From UTCHB3 sp964625575 (GTDB lineage Bacteria > Bacteroidota > Ignavibacteria > Ignavibacteriales > Ignavibacteriaceae), in assembly GCA_964625575.1 (NCBI GenBank), contig CAZVBQ010000015.1, positions 1 to 64,000 of the forward strand: a DNA stretch of 64,000 nucleotides, given 5' to 3'. The first letter of the stretch is position 1, and each line of letters starts with the position of its first letter. A model generated the notes under the pieces. The model saw only the letters and a list, made by a program, of their open reading frames with translations, was not told the DNA's origin and did not search any database. The position numbers and the translations under genes were made by a program. Below are positions 54,710 through 64,000 of this stretch, piece after piece.

Positions 54710-55075
54710 TCTGGTTATCGCCAAAACAAAAAGCACGCCCGGTATCGACTTCCGTGTTGAAGGCGGGCAATTAAATATCGAAGGGTCTTCTTATCCCGAG
54801 AACACCCGAGATTTCTTTGAGCCTGTCATAGGCTGGATCAACAAGTTCATGCTGGAGGAGACAGCTCCTCTTACATTGAATTGCAAAATTGACTATCTCA
54901 ATTCTTCGTCGATCAAATTTCTTTCGGATATTTTCGATAAACTTTAAACTACAGTAAATATGGAGTTGATGTAACTGTTAACTGGTATTACAAGAGCAAC
55001 GATGAAGACATCCTGGAGATGGGAGAAGACCTTAAAGAGGATACAAACCTGAAATTTAACCTGATTGAGATGTGA
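54702..55075 (+). pseudogene. SiaC-like partner-switch protein (DUF1987), frameshifted
   Basis: The first 81 residues (GSSYPENTRDFFEP, IDYLNSSSIKFLSDIFDKL) end in a TAA caused by one missing T in the run 54943-54945. Adding it restores LNYSKYGVDVTVNWYYKSND through LKFNLIEM and gives 124 residues, close to the usual SiaC length. SiaC is phosphorylated by SiaB, dephosphorylated by SiaA and, unphosphorylated, activates a diguanylate cyclase. The N-T-S-S segment usual in this family reads N-S-S-S here, so the likely acceptor is Ser rather than Thr; that assignment is inferred. Confidence 0.82.
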
Positions 55076-55082
55076 GGAAAAA

Positions 55083-55349
55083 ATGGAAGAAAACAAGATC
55101 AACTCCGGAAGCGAAAACCCTGTTGAAGAGACATTCGCGGAATTTATAAAGTATCAGGAGAGAATAGCACGGGTGGCTTCACAACAAGCTGGTGATCCCT
55201 TCTATTTCTTGAGGGAATACCAAATGCTTGCCGAACAATACGACAAGCTTCTGCGCACATCGATCAGAATGGCGAAGATCAGCGACCGTGTTCAGGCGAA
55301 ACTGATGAAATTCAAAGATTCAGTTGAGTCAGGCAAGACCGGTATCTAA
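55083..55349 (+). CDS. SiaD-stalk-like helical protein without a GGDEF domain
   Basis: An 88-residue helical protein starting at ATG 55083 after GAGGAA in the SiaC stop region. The segment LAEQYDKLLRTSIRMAKISDRVQAKL resembles the coiled-coil stalk that precedes the GGDEF domain of SiaD-like diguanylate cyclases, and it sits exactly where siaD would follow siaABC. It stops after GKTGI with no GGDEF in any frame downstream. The last 21 bp overlap the 3' end of the convergent kinase. It could be a truncated siaD or a genuine small SiaC-binding protein. Confidence 0.6.
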   Translation: MEENKINSGSENPVEETFAEFIKYQERIARVASQQAGDPFYFLREYQMLAEQYDKLLRTSIRMAKISDRVQAKLMKFKDSVESGKTGI

Positions 55350-58300
55350 TCCTTTCAGGATATTTTTACATCTTTCGGCGGCTTCATCAAAGTCGTAGGT
55401 CCGGATAAGTTTTGACACTTCGTGAAGTTCGTCATGTAAATGACCTGTTCCTGTCAGAAGTGTAATTTCCCCGATCATTTCGATTGCCCTGAAATCGCTT
55501 TCGGTTATGAGTTTAATCAATGAGGCGAGCATGGTTTTCATAACTGTCATGTCAAGCTGAACCGGCATGGCGGGGGCAGACGAAGTGACATCGGGACCCA
55601 GTTTTTGGCGGAGTTCATCCATAACCGCTTTGAATGCTGCTTCAAATTCAGAAATTAACAACTCATTACCTGTAAGCGACTGTTTGAGTGCCTGCTCGAG
55701 TTTTAACGCCGTCTCATATAAAAGTTTCGCTCCAAGGTTAGAAGTCACCCCTTTTACAGTGTGAACGGTTCTCACCGCGAGTTCACTGTCGCCGGCACTC
55801 AATGCCTCATGTAAAACGTGCAGGGTTGAAGTGTTGCTCTCGAGGAACGTTCGAAGAAGCTTTATGTAAAGTTTTCTGTTTCTGTTCACACGGAGAATAC
55901 CCTCATTAACGTTAATGTTCCCTAACTCCGGAATCTCCTCCTCAGCGGCGGCAGTTTCCGGTTTCAGGATATCCGGTGCCAACACCGGGACGGGTGACGA
56001 AGGTTGTATCCACTTTACAAGAGTGCCGAACAATTCATCAGGATCGATGGGCTTTGTTATATAGTCCTGCATCCCTGCTTCAAGACATTTTTCTTTGATT
56101 CCTGTCATCGCGTCAGCAGTCATTGCTATAACAGGTAGATCATCGAACTCAGGTAGTTTCCTGATCTCGCGCGTGGCAGTATAGCCATCCATGATCGGCA
56201 TTTGAAGATCCATGAGTACAATCGAGTAATAATTTGGCGAACCCTGAGCGCGGATTTCCTTAAGCGCTTCTTCACCATTGTCGGCCATTTCCACTTCCAA
56301 GCCCTTGTCTTGCAGAAATTCGGTTGCCACTTGCTGGTTGATGTCGTTATCCTCGGTAAGAAGTATCCTTGCCCCCTTGATCGCTTCAAGCTCACCGGCG
56401 AACCTGTTCGCTTTTATCTTGCGCGCCCTGCGGTGGAAACCCTGCTTGCCGAACACTCCCATTATTGAATCAAAAAGCAGAGAAGAGGAAACCGGTTTAG
56501 TGATGAATCCCTTTATCCCTATTTCATGGGCTTTCGCTGCTATTTCTTCCCTTCCGAATGAGGTGACCATTATAATGGTTGGTGTTTCCTTTCTATGCGC
56601 GAGGATCTGTTTTGAGGTTTCAAGACCGTCAATCCCCGGCATCCTCCAGTCGATTATCACCAGGTCAAAGCCCTCTTCACTGCTCTCTATGGTCTTGATC
56701 GCCTCGTATCCTGAATTAACCTTGGTTACTTTGAACATCATCGACTCGAGCATTTCAGAGAGTATCATCCGTGCCGTGTCATTGTCATCACACACGAGAA
56801 CCCGTAATCCCCGGAGATCGACCGATGGAACCAGCATTTCCCTCTTCTGGTTTTGCTGAACCCCGACGAGCGCGGTGAAGTAGAAACTGCTTCCCTTCCC
56901 GGGTTCACTCTCAACCCACACTTCCCCACCCATAGGCTCCGCGAGTAATTTCGAAATGGCGAGTCCCAGACCTGTACCGCCATACTTGCGTGTGGTTGAA
57001 CTGTCTGCCTGCTCAAATTTGTTGAAAATTTTATCAAGCTGATCTTGAGTCATACCGATCCCGGTATCCTTCACCGCGAATTGAAGTCTGACCTTGTCGC
57101 CGGTCGTTCCCGCCATTCTTACGTTCACGAAAACCTCACCGGTTTCAGTGAACTTAACGGCGTTGCCGCAGTAATTGGTAATTATCTGCGTGATTCTGAG
57201 GGGATCGCCGATAAGAAAATTCGGTACGTCCTTCTCTACATGAATGCTGAACTCCAGCCCTTTCTCTTGAACGCGGTTTGCAACCAGATTGGAAACAGTA
57301 TCCATGATGCTTTCAAGATCAAACTCAATCTCCTCTATTGTCAGTGTACCCGCCTCAATCTTTGAGAAATCGAGAATATCGTTGATAATACCGAGAAGCG
57401 CGACCGCGGACCTCTCAACTTTTATCAAATAATCAAGTTGCTTCTTGTCAAGATCGGTTTTAAGGGCAAGCTGGGTCAGCCCAATGATCGCGTTCATCGG
57501 GGTTCTGATCTCGTGCGACATGGTTGCTAAAAACTGGCTTTTCGCGACGGTCGCCGATTCAGCCGCGTCCTTCGCTATTTGCAGTTCTTTTTCGAATCTT
57601 TTAATGTCAGTGATGTCGATTATCGAACCGACAAGGCAGTCTTCACCCTTGTAAACGATCGGGGTGAATGAAACCAGCGAATCCCGTACCTCACCTGTTC
57701 CATACCGCTTGAACTTTACTTCCGCGTTTCTTAGAATACCTTCAGTTGTCAGGGTTGCTGTCAGTTCATCCCTTCTGACGGGATCGACATACCAGTCCCG
57801 GGCTTTTACATGTAAGAAATCCTCTCTTTTCACGCGATGGAACTCTGCCATTGCCTCATTGAACCTGACAACCTGGCCTGTTCTGATATTTGTCATGGCA
57901 GTCGGGATCGGGAGTGAGTCAACTATCCTCTCAGCAGCCCGGGTGGCCAGCATCAGTTCTTTTTCAGTTGCCTTCCTCGCGGTGATATCCTTGAAGAATA
58001 TAACAGCCCCCAATATCTCACCATCCTTGATTATTGGATTTGTGGTGTATTCCACTTCAATACCTGAGCCGTCGGCTCTGAAGAAATACTCTTCTGCTTC
58101 CTTGGTAATCTCACCAATATGGCAGCCCTGTAACCCGGACATTCATCCTGGGGGTAAGGCGAACCATCGCGCTTAGAGTGGTGAGTGACAGCGTGCAGTG
58201 ACTTCCCGATAAGATCTGTGGATTTATAACCTAAAACAGCGAGCGCGGCAGGATTTACGAAAGTTGTTTTCCCTTCCGTGTCGATCCCCATGATCCCTTC

Positions 58301-59995
58301 ACCCGCGTTCTCAAGTATCAACCGGCTCTTTTCTTCAGCTTCAGAAAGTGCCTTTTCAGTAAATTTAAGCTCCAGAACACTTTCTTCAAGTTCTTTCGTG
58401 CGTGACTGTACTTTATCCTCAAGTGTCCGGTTAAGTTCGATGATGGCGTTTTCGGCTTTAACCTGTTCTGTAATATCCCCGACAGTTCCTACAATCCTGG
58501 CAGCCTCTCCGGATTCCATCTGCTCAACCACGATTCCTCTGGTTAAAACCCATACAATTTCACCATCTTTCTTTTTCATCCTTGAGCGAAAAGTGAAACC
58601 GGAACCGCGGGAAATTGCGGCTTGCATAAGGGCCATGGTTGATTCCCTCTCTTCCTCGTGGATCAGTTCGTTCCATGTCTGTCTTGAGGGCTGAAACTCA
58701 CCCGGGAGATAACCAAGCAGTTCAAACAAGCGGTCGCTGAAGTATATCTCATCAGACGTGAGGAAATAGTCAAAAATACCTTCATTCGCGGCTATGAAAG
58801 CGTACTTCAAGCGATGAGTCACCTCCAGGCGCTCTGTCTGCTTGGTGTTGATCGTTTCGATCATCCCATTGTAGCTACGGATCAGCATCCCTATCTCATC
58901 ATCGCTGAATTTTCCTGTAAACGGTTCAGGCTTGTCTCCATTTTGCGCGGCTACCGCCACCGCGAGTGAGTTGACCGGTCTCAGCATACGGGACGATAAA
59001 TAGAAAATCACCAACGTCACCACACCGAACGTGATTCCAAAAAGTAGGAACAAATGAGTGTGCCGGTCATGTATCGAAGCTGTCAATTCATCCTTGAACA
59101 CCATCATTGCCAAACTCCAGCCCGTGTTATGGACCGGCTGATAATATGCCCAACCATCACGGTCTGAGCTGATGACAGATCTGACCTTCTCTTTGCCATG
59201 CTCCCGGTTGATCATCTTCCTGCCGAGACGCGCGTAGTCCTCCACTTCGTAATTTGAAATCCGCGAAGTAAGCATGTTCTGGTTCAGGATCATCTCAGAT
59301 CGGCGATGAAAGATAAAGGTGCCGGTACTGTCGATGATCATTACCCTCATCGATTTATAGTAACTCGAGTCAATAAACTCCTTGAAACCTGATATGTCGA
59401 TCAGTACTGACGATTCTCCGATAAATTTGTCATCTTTTATAATAGGAACATTAACACGGCAGGCTACTTTTCCCGTGACCACGCTTCTGAACGGAGGGTC
59501 CCGGTAAGTTTTTTTTGTTTTTTTCGGTATCTGATACCAAAGCGCTTCAGGCTTTGTGTAATCAATCGTGGGGTATAATTGTTCGTTGGTAATCTTCGAG
59601 TCGATTTTTGTCGCGGCGATCAGAGTATACCGTCCGAAATATTCTTTTTCGAACGCGAACCGGGATGAAACGACATATTTGCTTTTTGAGAGATCAGCAC
59701 GGACTGAAAGATAAGCTTCTTCTTCTGTTACCTTTTCAGAATTTTGCACATATTCAGCGCCATATTGTGCAATGGTTTCAACCTGCTAAAGGATGTTGTA
59801 AACCCTTTTTGCCATCTCGTCGCTGAGCAGTGACATGTGATAGTCAATTTCTGTGATCGCGTCGTTATCTGAAACCGAGGTTAGAATGTAAAAACCTGTT
59901 CCCCCGACTATTACTATCGGCAGAATGATCGCTATTATAAGTTTGTATTTTATGGAGAAGGTGTTTTTCATTTCAATCAAATCAATTCTCATCAA
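55329..59995 (-). pseudogene. Broken hybrid histidine kinase: Cache-HAMP-PAS(x3)-HisKA-HATPase-REC-REC-HPt
   Basis: The gene begins at 59995 with a membrane segment (KLIIAIILPIVIVGGTGFYI). An in-frame TAG follows at 59788-59786, and translation of the same frame continues through a Cache-like sensor domain, a second membrane helix, HAMP, and two PAS domains. One base is missing between about 58137 and 58120, inside the second of these (after DECPG). The rest is intact: a third PAS, HisKA (SHEIRTPMN), HATPase (DTGIGM, GGTGLGLAIS), two receivers with DWRMPG and DLQMPI, and an HPt domain (TVHTVKGVTSNLG). The restored length is 1,555 codons. The catalytic half is about 60-70% identical by eye to the kinase at 50.7-51.4 kb, so the two are paralogues. 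Confidence 0.85.
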
Positions 59996-60202
59996 CAGTT
60001 AATATACAGATAAAAATAATATAGAACGTCTATTTTTCGACAAACGCAATTTCAAACGGTTAATAGCTGAACAAGTTTAATTTCCCCTCAATTTCTCGTT
60101 TTTAGTTTTTATCAGATCGTTAATAACTCGTAAATTGAGGGTTGATTATTTTGAATTAATTACTGCCGTCGATTGTTCTTAATCGAAAAGAAAGGTACAC
60201 AA

Positions 60203-60568
60203 TTGAACGAAAAAACTAAAATTCTGGAACTGTTCGACAATCAGAATTCACACAGAAACTACAGGATCATCCACACAGCGCATGAGTTTACATCTGTCTG
60301 CCCAAAAACGGGGCACCCGGATTTTGCCACAATGACTTTCGAGTACATTCCTGAGAAATACTGTGTAGAGCTTAAGTCACTTAAACTTTACCTTCAGTCA
60401 TTCAGAAATGACGGTATCTTTTACGAAAATGTCACGAACAAAATAGCTGATGACCTGATCGGCATGCTTCAACCCCGTTACTTTAAACTGACTGCCAACT
60501 TTTCAGTCAGGGGCGGCGTTTCTTCCGTGATCATCGTTGAACACAAAGCAGAAGGTTTCGCAGAGTGA
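60203..60568 (+). CDS. queF: NADPH-dependent 7-cyano-7-deazaguanine reductase QueF
   Basis: The enzyme reduces preQ0 to preQ1 in queuosine biosynthesis. From a TTG at 60203, preceded by AAAGAAAGG, it is 121 residues of the short type I form. The catalytic cysteine is in FTSVCPKTGHPDFA and the family signature in CVELKSLKLYLQSFRNDG. An upstream in-frame TTG at 60173 lacks a ribosome-binding site. The His-Glu pair of B. subtilis QueF is Tyr-Glu here (FYEN), a variant I think is common. It ends four bases before the glnD start. Confidence 0.93.
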   Translation: MNEKTKILELFDNQNSHRNYRIIHTAHEFTSVCPKTGHPDFATMTFEYIPEKYCVELKSLKLYLQSFRNDGIFYENVTNKIADDLIGMLQPRYFKLTANFSVRGGVSSVIIVEHKAEGFAE

Positions 60569-60572
60569 CGTC

Positions 60573-63137
60573 ATGAAAGTTGGTGACCACCGGACAGGGT
60601 ACGATCTGAAAGAACTTGTAAAAGAATTTTTCTCTCCCGGCGAGATAATCAAAAATGGACTCGGATGTTCCTACAGGTTCAGCCTTGAAATCGAGAGATT
60701 GATCGCTTCCACAAGCAACGGAAGCCAATTCAATTTTGCTGTTGTCTCCGGTGGTTCACTCGCGAGAAGAGAACTTGCTCCCTTCTCCGATCTTGATATC
60801 ACAATTATCTCTCTTGACGCGAAATCAGACTCTGCCTCGATCTCGCAGTTTGTCACCGACATGTGGGACGCGGGGCTGGAGATATCACACACCGTCAGGG
60901 AGCTTTCCGACATTGAAACCTCCGCGCAGAACGACCTGCACGTCTTCACTTCCCTTCTCGAAACTTCTTTTATCTGTGGAAATGAATCCGTGTATGAAAT
61001 GTGGCTTGACGGGATCGAAAAGGTGTTCACGCCCGCGTTAAAGATGAAGCTCTTCAAGGATCTTGTTGAAGACATGGAGCGCAGGTATGAAAAACACGGC
61101 GCTTCAAGCAAGATGCTCGAGCCAAATGTAAAGCTTTCAAATGGTGGGCTGCGCGATTTTCAACTGCTGGAGTGGATTTACATTCTCGCCACCGCCAAAC
61201 CTTTCCGGCGGATTGACGGGCTTTCTCAATCAGAACTATTCATCAATTCCATTTTTGAAGAAAAGCCTTTCCCGATCAATGAGATCACCCGCCTCCTCCG
61301 CAGCTACAAATTCCTGATCACCATACGAAACCTTCTCCACCTTACAGCCAACAGAAAAAATGACCGGCTCGATTTTGACGCGCAGGTTACCCTCGCGGCA
61401 ATTCTTGAGTATGACGGTGGTTTTCAGGCCTTCATGAAAGATTTTTACGCCTCGACTGTGGTTGTGAACAGATTCCTGAAGTCGTTCCTCAAACACTACA
61501 GCAAAATACTCTTCCCCTCCCCCAGCCCGGCACTGGCAATTGATCTTGATGAAAATTTTTACCTCCTTGGCGACCTGATCTACTCGAGGGAAGAAGAGTA
61601 TCTTTCGATCGAAATGATAATGAAGGCTTTCTGGCTTAAATGTGACCAAGGGTCTCAGTTCGATGAAAAATTGCGTTCCACAATAGTTGCAAGCCTCGAT
61701 TCAGGTGAAGTCACCCCCACTTCGCAGGCCATAAGGTACTTCAAGAATATTCTGAATCAAAAAGAGTATGTTGGTTCAGCTCTCATCGGGATGCACGAAC
61801 TTGGAGTGCTCGGCGCGCTGATACCCGAGTTCGCCGACCTGACAGGATTCATCCAGCACGGGGTCTACCACAGCTATACTGCTGATGAACATACGATTAT
61901 CGCGATAATGAATGTTGAGAAACTTCAATATGAGAAATCGGTACTTGGCCGGCTCTTCAACACGCTCGCGCGGAGAGACCTTCTCTATCTCGCGCTCCTG
62001 TTTCATGATATTGCAAAACCGATGGATATCGAAGGGCACCACCTCCTCGGTGCTGAAATTGCCGACTCATTCATGCAGAGAATGGGTTACACGGAAAACG
62101 AGATAGAAACCACGAAGTTTTTAGTAAGAAACCACCTACTGATGGCACACACCGCGTTCAAACGCGATCTGAACTCACCCGAAACCCTGAATACTTTTGT
62201 TGCCAATTTCAGCAATACTGACGAGCTTGATCTCCTCTATCTGGTTACTTATGCCGATCTCTCCGCGGTTAACAGCGCGCTTTGGACTTCATGGAAGAAC
62301 GAACTTCTGAGTGAACTCTACCGGAAGACCCGGGAGATGATAAAGGAAGAGATACCCGCGGAAAAACTTTTGTACCAGAATGCCGCCCCCGCTGAAGAGA
62401 AGATACTTGAGTTTTCAGATTCAATCTCTCCGGAACATGTAAGATCGCACATCAATTCGTTCCACGATCTCTCTTACGCCAATTATTTTTCCGAAGAGGA
62501 AATGGCGCGTCATATCGAAGAGATAGTTTCCGGCTCCCCCGTTTCAGTTCTTTTCAAGCAACTTGAAAATTTTACGAATGTTACAGTAATTACTTTTGAT
62601 TCAGAATCACTTCTGGCTAAACTTTGCGGCGTTTTCCTGATAAACGATGTGAATATCCACGATGCCCGGATTTTTACGAGAAAAGACCGCATTATTATTG
62701 ATAACTTCAACGTTTCTGACTTCGGGACCAACAAGCCGCTTGAGACTTCGAAGTTCTTAAAAATTGAGTCTGACTTTCTTAAAATGGAACAGGGGATGCT
62801 GCAGCTTTCCTCGGAATTGAAGAAACACAAATCGAAGTGGTGGCGACTTGAGAACAAGCTTTTCAAAAAACCGGGAAGAATTTCGATCAAGTTTGAGGAA
62901 TCAAAAAAATATACTATTATCGACATTCATTCACCCGACAGGCTGGGGTTCCTCTACGCGGTTACTTCCAAACTTCATGATCTCGGGCTGAACATCCATT
63001 TCGCCAAGATCCTTACGATGGGTAGTGATATAGTCGACTCATTCTATGTGCTTGATTCGAACAAGAAGAAGGTCTCTAAAAACTTCTATACTGTGATTAC
63101 AGAAGAACTTAAAGCCTGCATCGAGGAGATACTGTAA
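60573..63137 (+). CDS. glnD: GlnD-family [protein-PII] uridylyltransferase/uridylyl-removing enzyme
   Basis: An 854-residue protein from the ATG at 60573. The nucleotidyltransferase motif GGSLARRELAPFSDLD is near residue 60. An HD hydrolase domain contains LLFHDIAKPMDIEGHH, and two C-terminal ACT domains carry TVITFDSESLLAKLCGVF and IIDIHSPDRLGFLYAVTSKL. This is the GlnD layout, which reports glutamine status by modifying PII. The length is slightly under that of E. coli GlnD. No glnB or glnA is adjacent; queF ends four bases upstream. Confidence 0.9.
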   Translation: MKVGDHRTGYDLKELVKEFFSPGEIIKNGLGCSYRFSLEIERLIASTSNGSQFNFAVVSGGSLARRELAPFSDLDITIISLDAKSDSASISQFVTDMWDAGLEISHTVRELSDIETSAQNDLHVFTSLLETSFICGNESVYEMWLDGIEKVFTPALKMKLFKDLVEDMERRYEKHGASSKMLEPNVKLSNGGLRDFQLLEWIYILATAKPFRRIDGLSQSELFINSIFEEKPFPINEITRLLRSYKFLITIRNLLHLTANRKNDRLDFDAQVTLAAILEYDGGFQAFMKDFYASTVVVNRFLKSFLKHYSKILFPSPSPALAIDLDENFYLLGDLIYSREEEYLSIEMIMKAFWLKCDQGSQFDEKLRSTIVASLDSGEVTPTSQAIRYFKNILNQKEYVGSALIGMHELGVLGALIPEFADLTGFIQHGVYHSYTADEHTIIAIMNVEKLQYEKSVLGRLFNTLARRDLLYLALLFHDIAKPMDIEGHHLLGAEIADSFMQRMGYTENEIETTKFLVRNHLLMAHTAFKRDLNSPETLNTFVANFSNTDELDLLYLVTYADLSAVNSALWTSWKNELLSELYRKTREMIKEEIPAEKLLYQNAAPAEEKILEFSDSISPEHVRSHINSFHDLSYANYFSEEEMARHIEEIVSGSPVSVLFKQLENFTNVTVITFDSESLLAKLCGVFLINDVNIHDARIFTRKDRIIIDNFNVSDFGTNKPLETSKFLKIESDFLKMEQGMLQLSSELKKHKSKWWRLENKLFKKPGRISIKFEESKKYTIIDIHSPDRLGFLYAVTSKLHDLGLNIHFAKILTMGSDIVDSFYVLDSNKKKVSKNFYTVITEELKACIEEIL

Positions 63138-63183
63138 CCACGCTTCCCGTGACTAAATAATTTTCCGAGTTAAACTGATTGAT

Positions 63184-64000
63184 ATGCAAGACCCAAAAGC
63201 CCCTATAGGCATTTTTGACTCCGGTATCGGAGGACTGACCGTGGTTAAACACCTTGTTGACGCGCTGCCGAACGAAAACATTGTCTATTTCGGCGACACG
63301 GCGAGGGTACCTTATGGTTCAAAATCGAACGACACGGTAATCGAATATGCCATTCAAGATGCTGCGTTTCTTATGGAGTCGGGTGTAAAAGCGATAGTTG
63401 TAGCTTGTAACACCGCGTCGTCAGTTGCCATTCCCGACCTGAAGGCAAAATTCAATGTTCCGGTTATAGGGATGATCGAACCGGGTGCCAAGTACGGCCT
63501 CGGCTACACTTCCAACAACAAAATAGGTGTCATCGGAACACGTGCCACCGTGAACAACAATGCATATTCTGCGAAGATCAAAGATATCAACCCCGAAGTT
63601 CAAGTGTTTGAGCAGGCATGCCCCCTGTTCGTTCCATTTGCCGAGGAAGGTTGGATCGACCATCCCGCGACACGCGCCGTTGCTGCTGAATATCTGAAAC
63701 CACTCAGAGAAGCTGGAATAGACACCCTGATCCTCGGCTGCACCCACTATCCCATTCTTCGAAAGGTTATTCAGGAGGAAGTGGGGCAGGGGATAAAACT
63801 CGTCGACTCCGGGATTGCGGCCTCCTATTCCGTTGTAAAAGAACTCACAGAACTGAACCTTCTTAACCCCTCAAACCTGCCGGGATCGCAACTTTATTAT
63901 GTAAGCGATCTACCTACCACATTCGGATTCGTAGCCTCCCTTTTCCTTGGAAAAGAGATAAAGGAGATCAAAAAAGTTGAAACAGATTACATCTCTTCCC
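63184..64000 (+). CDS. murI: Glutamate racemase (3' end beyond the window)
   Basis: It converts L- to D-glutamate for peptidoglycan. About 272 residues are present and the gene runs off the window, lacking probably only a few codons. The start PIGIFDSGIGGLTVVKHL, the first catalytic cysteine in IVVACNTASS and the second in LILGCTHYPIL are all clear. It starts 46 bp after glnD. Confidence 0.96.
   Translation, partial: MQDPKAPIGIFDSGIGGLTVVKHLVDALPNENIVYFGDTARVPYGSKSNDTVIEYAIQDAAFLMESGVKAIVVACNTASSVAIPDLKAKFNVPVIGMIEPGAKYGLGYTSNNKIGVIGTRATVNNNAYSAKIKDINPEVQVFEQACPLFVPFAEEGWIDHPATRAVAAEYLKPLREAGIDTLILGCTHYPILRKVIQEEVGQGIKLVDSGIAASYSVVKELTELNLLNPSNLPGSQLYYVSDLPTTFGFVASLFLGKEIKEIKKVETDYISS

Noticed and set aside
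55329..58142. Treating the minus-strand kinase as two separate genes (sensor and kinase)
   Set aside because: The junction lies inside one PAS domain and the second part lacks a ribosome-binding site; one missing base joins the halves seamlessly.
60203..60568. QueF with Tyr instead of the His of the catalytic His-Glu pair
   Set aside because: Cys and the other family motifs are intact and Tyr at this place is, as I recall, frequent among short QueF proteins, so it is not evidence of inactivation.

Overview
The window looks like a chromosomal segment from a bacterium of the Bacteroidota/Chlorobiota/Ignavibacteria side of the FCB group. Four secreted proteins end in tails with the Y-P-N-P-F-N-P-(S/E)-T motif, typical of type IX secretion sorting domains in Ignavibacteria-like lineages. 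Several genes and the tRNA have a TAnnTTTG box, the Bacteroidota-type -7 element, a short distance upstream. An outer membrane is implied by LptD, OmpA, SurA/PpiC-type chaperones and an MCE/MlaE lipid transporter; a BshB1-type deacetylase suggests bacillithiol. This assignment is inference; there is no rRNA. Apart from one block the window is dense and ordinary, with many 1-8 bp gene overlaps and no phage, IS or CRISPR.

Layout. 0.3-4.4 kb (+): ppk1, an Mrp/NifU-type Fe-S pair and a stand-alone CarH-like cobalamin module behind a 15-bp hairpin. 4.5-8.0 kb (+): an MlaE permease, an ABC 'ATPase' with every nucleotide-binding motif lost, an MCE protein and a lipoprotein, translationally coupled. 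8.0-16.2 kb (-): gltX, a degenerate histidine kinase with three receivers, MoxR ATPase, and two parvulin-type chaperones. 16.4-21.9 kb (-): metG overlapping two tandem type-IX-secreted subtilases. 22-24.6 kb: an OmpA protein with a doubled barrel, tRNA-Pro(CGG) and yajQ. 24.6-34.2 kb (-): lptD, a Gfo/Idh oxidoreductase, a small unknown, a YihY/Rbn membrane protein, purL, an exonuclease, a thioesterase and threonine aldolase. 34.6-43.1 kb (+): a protein that is only a signal peptide plus sorting domain, a multidomain amidase, a beta-propeller protein, acyl-CoA synthetase, a secreted glycosidase-like protein and a cupin. 43.1-48.2 kb: bshB1, a TPR protein, a PHP phosphoesterase, a FrnE-type DsbA protein and an acylating aldehyde dehydrogenase with a tail resembling a microcompartment encapsulation peptide. 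Three different heptanucleotide arrays lie in this part.

48.4-60.0 kb is different. It holds a SiaABC(D)-like partner-switching cassette flanked by two very large hybrid kinases. Four of its six genes are broken: I count seven single-base deletions and two in-frame stops, while I found no broken gene in the other 52 kb. SiaB and a short SiaD-stalk-like protein with no GGDEF domain remain intact. This is either recent decay of a whole signalling module or a local sequence-quality problem. After it come queF, glnD and the start of murI (+), all intact.

Best candidates for something new: the MCE operon with a fully inactivated ABC subunit; the stalk-only SiaD-like protein in the decaying Sia locus; the stand-alone B12 photoreceptor-like module with its Shine-Dalgarno inside a hairpin; the pseudokinase with three receivers; and the sorting-domain-only secreted protein.
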